DNA of 64,000 nucleotides, taken from positions 5,332,001-5,396,000 of the forward strand of contig OX485806.1 in the NCBI GenBank assembly GCA_950295325.1, in the 5' to 3' direction. Each line of letters starts with the position of its first letter. Position 1 is the stretch's first letter. Positions 61,089 to 64,000 of this stretch are shown piece by piece. A model generated the notes under the pieces. That model saw only the letters and a program-made list of their open reading frames with translations. It did not search any database and was not told the origin of the DNA. The stretch comes from Polytrichum commune. Lineage: Eukaryota > Streptophyta > Polytrichopsida > Polytrichales > Polytrichaceae. The position numbers were made by a program, and so were the translations under genes.

Positions 61089-61552
61089 TGACCCGTACCA
61101 CTTTCCGGATTACCCCGTCCAAAGACTGTGAGACCTCTTCAGAAGGTCGGATGGCGTAAGTCCGGCACCTTCCGGATCTTGCCCAGTCCTAACGACGGCT
61201 ATCTCACATGGACGTTACCCAGGCATTCGGAACAATGAGGATCTCTTCCTACTGCACTCCGGAGGTGGCCTCCAATCCGGAATCCTTACTGATCCGGACC
61301 TCTCCTTCTCCGTCCGACGGATCGGTCCGGCTACCTCTACCTTGGATTCTACTCAATCTGAGCTAACTGGGCGATCCGTACCACTAATCCGGATAGGTCC
61401 GTCTAAGGACGGTGGGACCTCTTCAGAAGATCAGATTGGCGTAAGTCCGGATCCCTTCCGGATCTCACCCAATCTTCCCAGCGGCTATCCCACCTAGACG
61501 TTACCCAACCTACCGGATTAGTGAGGTTTCCCTCCCACTACACTCAGAGAGG
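61089..61552 (-). repeat. Diverged direct duplication within the LTR, offset about 280 bp
   Basis: Shared plus-strand blocks are CCGTACCACT, GACCTCTTCAGAAG, GGCGTAAGTCCGG, CTTCCGGATCT, CGGCTATC and GACGTTACCCA. They may be repeated promoter or enhancer elements. Confidence 0.85.
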
Positions 61553-61810
61553 ATCTACAAGGCGATAACCGGATCTGATCTGGGTCTCCTCTCTCATGTC
61601 CTATCCGGAACTCCTATCCCTCATGCTCTCTCTCTCTCTCTTCCACTAACGATCTCCGGATCATTCACACAAACAACAATCAAGAGAAGTCAAGGAGTGA
61701 GAAGCAAAGACATTTATTCAGAATGGGAGTAATCGCAATACAACAATTGAGAAAGAACCCTTCTCAAGCTCCTTATTCAGCCTTAAGTAGAGGCTCAAAA
61801 ATCCCTAAAC

Positions 61811-61842
61811 TAAGGGCGGCGGCCCAAGCGGCCGCCGCTTAA
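61811..61842. repeat. GC-rich hairpin with NotI-type core
   Basis: GCGGCGGCC (61816-61824) pairs with GGCCGCCGC (61830-61838) around a 5-base loop, extended by TAAG/TTAAG. It lies between the minus-strand ORF end (62001) and the LTR body. Confidence 0.85.
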
Positions 61843-62000
61843 GAAAACCCTAACTACCCCCGGTCTCCCGGATTTCCCGGATCCAGATCCGGGTTTTCCG
61901 CTGACACTACCAAAGGAAAATTTTATTAATCGTCTTCAAAAACTCCTAAGTCCTACCTGCCTACCTCCATTCTGCCTAACTAATCTAGCTACTCCCCTAA

Positions 62001-64000
62001 CTAAGAAGACCGGTGCTTCTTCGGAGCCGATCCCTCCTTTGAGTGACTCCCTAACCCGCTGACGGCGGATGAGCCCCCTGCCGGTGATGCCTTCTGCAGC
62101 CGCGTGAGCATCCTCCTCATGTTCGGAGACGGAGCAACCTCGTCCTCCGAATCCGCTGCCCTCTCGGTCCGTGGGGTAGCGGTCCCTGGGGTTCCGGAAG
62201 CTGTCCCCATTCGGATGCTTCGGACTGGAGAAGGATCGCTTCCAGTGCCCTGCTCCGGATTCCGCCCGCCCGAGAGTGAAGCCATCCGCGGATCCCTGTT
62301 GGAGGCCGCCCTTGAGGGTGGCGGAGGAAAGGGACTCACCATTTGGCAGTCCCGTGGAGACGATGGCGAGGCGTGGGTCATAGGGGCCTTGCCCCTACTC
62401 GGGGTTGCCTCCCGGTCGGAAGTCTGGTGCTGGATCAACGTCCTAGCACTATCCGGTGTCCGGGATCTGTCCGAGTTCCGCGGCACAGGGGACTGGCCCC
62501 TTCCGGATCGGACCGACCCGGTGCTTTTCCGCCTCACCTGGGGAGAACGGACCCTTTCCGGAGCCCCTCCGGAACTACCAGGCCGAGAGCCTCCTCCTTG
62601 CTGGCTGGGTCCTGCAGAGGCCGACGGATTCTGAACCAGGGCTACTTCACCAACCACCTCGTAGAGGGTTCCGGTTGGTGACCTTGGTGGACCCGGATAG
62701 AGCACCCTCCGCGGTGTTCCGCTTGGCGGGACGACCCTCTGGATTTCCGCCAGGAGATCTTTCATCGTTCGTGAATACTTCACGAGGATGGGGAGGGTCT
62801 GCCTGGCGGAAGCGGGATCTCCGGACTCCATCATCCGGTCGTAGAGATGTGCCTTGTTAACGATCTCCGCCGGATGACCCACCAGTTCCCGGATCCGGCT
62901 GAAGAGCACTGCCTGCTCCGCATGGTACTTCCGGATCTCCTCGCTTTTCTGACTCAGCTCCTGAGTCATGGCCGCTACCTGTGCGGTGAGGTGGGCGTTC
63001 TCCGTCTTGGCCTGCTCCAGCTCCTTCCGGTCCGCCCTCTTTGCCAATTCCCGGAAAATGTTTCCGGGTCCGCAGTCGTCCAGAGCATGGTTCGCCCCCT
63101 TGACGATGTGCTCCAGTCGGTAATACTGGGTCTTGAGGTCCTCCATCCCCTCCTGGAACCGTTTGAATGGATTCTCCGGAAAGTCCCAAGCGGATAGGTC
63201 CACATTCCGCCATGGGGTCTCCCGGCTGGGTCCGGCTTCCGGATGTTGGTGAGGGGGAGGGGGAGAGAGTGGCCTCGAGACGGTTGGCGGCGGGCTTCCG
63301 GGTGACGAGGGAGGTGCTTCCGGAAGAATAGGGTCGCTGGAGGTCTCCGTCTCGACGTCTCCGGCTTCCGGAAGCAGCTTGTAGGTGACCTCATCCGCCG
63401 CTATTGTGAGCAGGTCCTCTTCCTCTGCCGTGATGCAGTCGAAATGCTGGTAGAGGTGCAAAATGAAGGGGGAGAGGAAGGAGGGTTTCCGGCCAATATG
63501 GGGGAGGGCCCGCCCCACTATCTCCTGGATAATCAGCCCCCAGTTCACCGGCCGGACTCCGGACATGGCACCGAACAGCGTGTTAGCCATGGTAAGGCTG
63601 ATCCGCTTCGGCTTGTCCGGGTTAAGGATAGGCAGGAGGAATTCCAACACCCTCCTTTCCCTTAGGTTCCGGCAGTTCCCGGGGTGGAAGCCGTCCTTCG
63701 GATCCGCGTCCCCTCTAAATTTTCCGGCGAACAAGCCGTCGCGGCGGCCAGCCCATCCTTCTGTAATCCCCCGAGGAAACCCGTAGACCCTGTTCCAAAT
63801 ATCCGGAGTCCAGTGTTCCGGATCTCTCCTCTTTGTCCCTAACCACTGATTTCCTCTCTCAAACTTAAACTCTCGGAGAGTATCTTCGGCTCGGAGGTTC
63901 CAGGGTTTGGCTAGCAACCCTGCGCAACCCATAACCCGGAGATCCTCCGCGAGCTCCTGTAGCTCCCTATCCTCCCTCGGAATTGCAGGTTTGAGGGCTT
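62001..64000 (-). CDS. Long ORF upstream of the LTR, possible retrotransposon accessory ORF; partial
   Basis: The frame is open from the window edge to the stop at 62001. A Met at 63932 is internal because about 22 codons upstream are also open, so the N-terminus lies outside. The first 180 visible residues look globular (WTPDIWNRVYGFPRG, MANTLFGAMSGVRPVNWGLI). A proline-rich stretch follows at about 205-240, then a predicted coiled coil at about 300-360 (KRADRKELEQAKTENAHLTA), and a Ser/Arg/Pro-rich tail. I do not recognise the family. Codon use and CCGG density match the adjacent gypsy element. From general knowledge, Tat-type gypsy elements often carry an extra ORF before the 3' LTR, so it may belong to a neighbouring copy. 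Candidate AATAAA signals lie at about 61928 and 61716 on the minus strand. Confidence 0.7.
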   Translation of the reverse strand, partial: ALKPAIPREDRELQELAEDLRVMGCAGLLAKPWNLRAEDTLREFKFERGNQWLGTKRRDPEHWTPDIWNRVYGFPRGITEGWAGRRDGLFAGKFRGDADPKDGFHPGNCRNLRERRVLEFLLPILNPDKPKRISLTMANTLFGAMSGVRPVNWGLIIQEIVGRALPHIGRKPSFLSPFILHLYQHFDCITAEEEDLLTIAADEVTYKLLPEAGDVETETSSDPILPEAPPSSPGSPPPTVSRPLSPPPPHQHPEAGPSRETPWRNVDLSAWDFPENPFKRFQEGMEDLKTQYYRLEHIVKGANHALDDCGPGNIFRELAKRADRKELEQAKTENAHLTAQVAAMTQELSQKSEEIRKYHAEQAVLFSRIRELVGHPAEIVNKAHLYDRMMESGDPASARQTLPILVKYSRTMKDLLAEIQRVVPPSGTPRRVLYPGPPRSPTGTLYEVVGEVALVQNPSASAGPSQQGGGSRPGSSGGAPERVRSPQVRRKSTGSVRSGRGQSPVPRNSDRSRTPDSARTLIQHQTSDREATPSRGKAPMTHASPSSPRDCQMVSPFPPPPSRAASNRDPRMASLSGGRNPEQGTGSDPSPVRSIRMGTASGTPGTATPRTERAADSEDEVAPSPNMRRMLTRLQKASPAGGSSAVSGLGSHSKEGSAPKKHRSS

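Larger units (their letters stand above)
60613..61906 (-). mobile_element. 5' LTR of the minus-strand gypsy element (outer edge tentative)
   Basis: The inner edge (CCCACA on the minus strand, 60613) is placed by the primer-binding site. The outer edge is tentatively TGTCAGCGG at 61906. A TATAAAG-like box is near 60866 on the minus strand, and a diverged direct duplication lies at 61089-61268 and 61370-61552. There is no good polypurine tract directly before 61906, so the outer edge may be wrong. The LTR is very rich in CCGG. Confidence 0.55.

Noticed and set aside
54186-64000. GC-rich block as bacterial or fungal contamination
   Set aside because: It is gypsy pol/gag with a plant-type tRNA-Asp primer site and is fused to another plant-type element. 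Assembly chimerism at 54.21 kb still needs to be excluded.

Overview
The window looks like nuclear DNA of a land plant. Evidence: a spliced germin-like protein gene, an 11-exon PRUNE-like gene with GT-AG introns, three units of the plant telomere-type repeat, CACTA and pogo-like non-autonomous transposons, tRNA-type SINEs, and two Ty3/gypsy retrotransposon bodies (one with a primer-binding site of the tRNA-Asp type). The species cannot be fixed from sequence alone. The low gene density and the look of the germin-like protein would suit a moss, fern or other non-flowering plant, but that is inference.

Layout. 1-25.3 kb is AT-rich intergenic DNA with no gene I can support. It holds a pogo-like element (2.87-3.83 kb), a clear 333-bp CACTA miniature element with AAA target-site duplication (9.98-10.32 kb), two near full-length copies and one fragment of a SINE-like family (7.7, 11.2 and 18.6 kb), a dispersed arm repeat that forms a foldback at 24.6-25.3 kb, several hairpins and a 4 x 257-bp tandem array (22.9-23.9 kb). 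25.3-28.5 kb is probably the upstream region of the next gene.

28.5-38.3 kb (+) is a gene encoding about 1,180 residues. Its C-terminal part resembles the PRUNE/DHH phosphoesterase fold, but the catalytic DHH motif is absent. 40.4-41.9 kb (-) is a two-exon germin-like protein, a secreted cupin with all four metal ligands. The introns of both genes repeatedly carry internal tandem duplications with periods of about 190-380 bp.

44.4-54.2 kb (+) is a decayed Ty3/gypsy element, preceded by stacked LTR-like starts and minisatellites. Its gag-pol has five in-frame stops, all explainable as C-to-T changes, and at least three frameshifts. It ends abruptly inside integrase at about 54.21 kb, where it meets tail-to-tail a second gypsy element on the minus strand (54.2-61.9 kb). 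That second element is much more GC-rich, dense in CCGG, nearly intact in reading frame, and also truncated in integrase. A 975-bp solo LTR with TTCAC target-site duplication sits in its gag, and a single UGA in a CGG context separates gag from pol. Upstream of its 5' LTR, on the same strand and running off the window, is a long coiled-coil, Ser/Arg/Pro-rich ORF (62.0-64.0 kb). It may be the accessory ORF of an adjacent related element.

The most noteworthy points are the intron tandem duplications, the UGA-CGG gag/pol boundary, the solo LTR that cleanly splits gag, the SINE-like family, the catalytically altered PRUNE-like protein and the CCGG-rich element. I see no convincing wholly new biological system.
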